A DNA stretch of 64,000 nucleotides, from NCBI GenBank assembly GCA_002104935.1, contig MCGT01000040.1, positions 176,463 to 240,462 of the forward strand. Reading direction: 5' to 3'. The notes beneath the pieces are model-generated. The model ran no database searches, was not told where the DNA came from, and saw only the letters and a program-made list of their open reading frames with translations. The translations under genes and the position numbers were made by a program. This document shows positions 63,881 to 64,000 of this stretch, piece by piece (position 1 is the stretch's first letter; each line of letters starts with the position of its first letter). The DNA is from Hesseltinella vesiculosa. Lineage: Eukaryota; Mucoromycota; Mucoromycetes; Mucorales; Cunninghamellaceae.

Positions 63881-64000
63881 AACTTATTACCGGTATATGC
63901 AACTATAACACAACCCAATGAACGACGTTGAACGAACATTGTACGACAGGAACTGACCAATGAGCGATGTTGCATGAATTATGTGCGACACAAAATGAAC

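Overview
This window is eukaryotic and almost certainly from a mucoralean fungus (Mucoromycota). The evidence is the intron-dense genes with short GT-AG introns (mostly 45-80 nt), the T-rich intergenic DNA, a CotH-family spore-coat/invasin gene, small GPI-type secreted proteins and Mucorales-type orphan families. I cannot name the species. Exon joints were set by eye from splice consensus, frame arithmetic and remembered family motifs; no alignment was run.

Left part (1-10.7 kb): a helical-repeat protein that may be the peroxin Pex8, a DNAJC9-type J-protein on the minus strand, a CotH-family gene with an apparent one-base frameshift, and tRNA-dihydrouridine synthase 2 with a GC-AG intron.

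Accessory island (about 11.4-20.4 kb): two inverted arms of about 1.5 kb enclose 5.9 kb. The right arm is the promoter and first two exons of an unrecognised minus-strand gene (554 aa). It has a multi-membrane-segment N-terminus, then four duplicated phase-0 mini-exons, then a Pro/Ala-rich tail. The left arm is a truncated copy of the same gene without a start codon. Between them are a recombinase-like fragment, a minisatellite and an array of repeats carrying splice-like sites. This is the most unusual part of the window. Its terminal sequence recurs at about 21.7-22.2, 36.2-37.3 and 61.2-61.6 kb as a dispersed repeat.

Middle (22-38 kb): a small secreted protein, a GDSL/SGNH-like protein whose nucleophile position is Asp, an 89-aa homeodomain-like protein, a DUF2433-plus-RRM protein, a vacuolar-type aspartic protease, two decayed Tc1/mariner transposase fragments, ribosomal protein eL37, a 330-bp tandem duplication and a frameshifted Mucorales-type orphan gene.

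Right part (38-58.6 kb): mainly housekeeping genes. They are an Itc1/Acf1-like ISWI partner, a mitochondrial hydroxyacid-oxoacid transhydrogenase, a SulP sulfate permease, a small GPI-type protein, Rsm22 mitoribosome assembly factor, an AKTIP/FTS-like inactive E2, ribosomal protein uL6 and the Hsp90 co-chaperone Cdc37. The last 5 kb are repeat-rich: a decayed coding remnant, an 86-bp minisatellite and an AT-rich 10-bp repeat tract. No rRNA, tRNA or CRISPR was seen.
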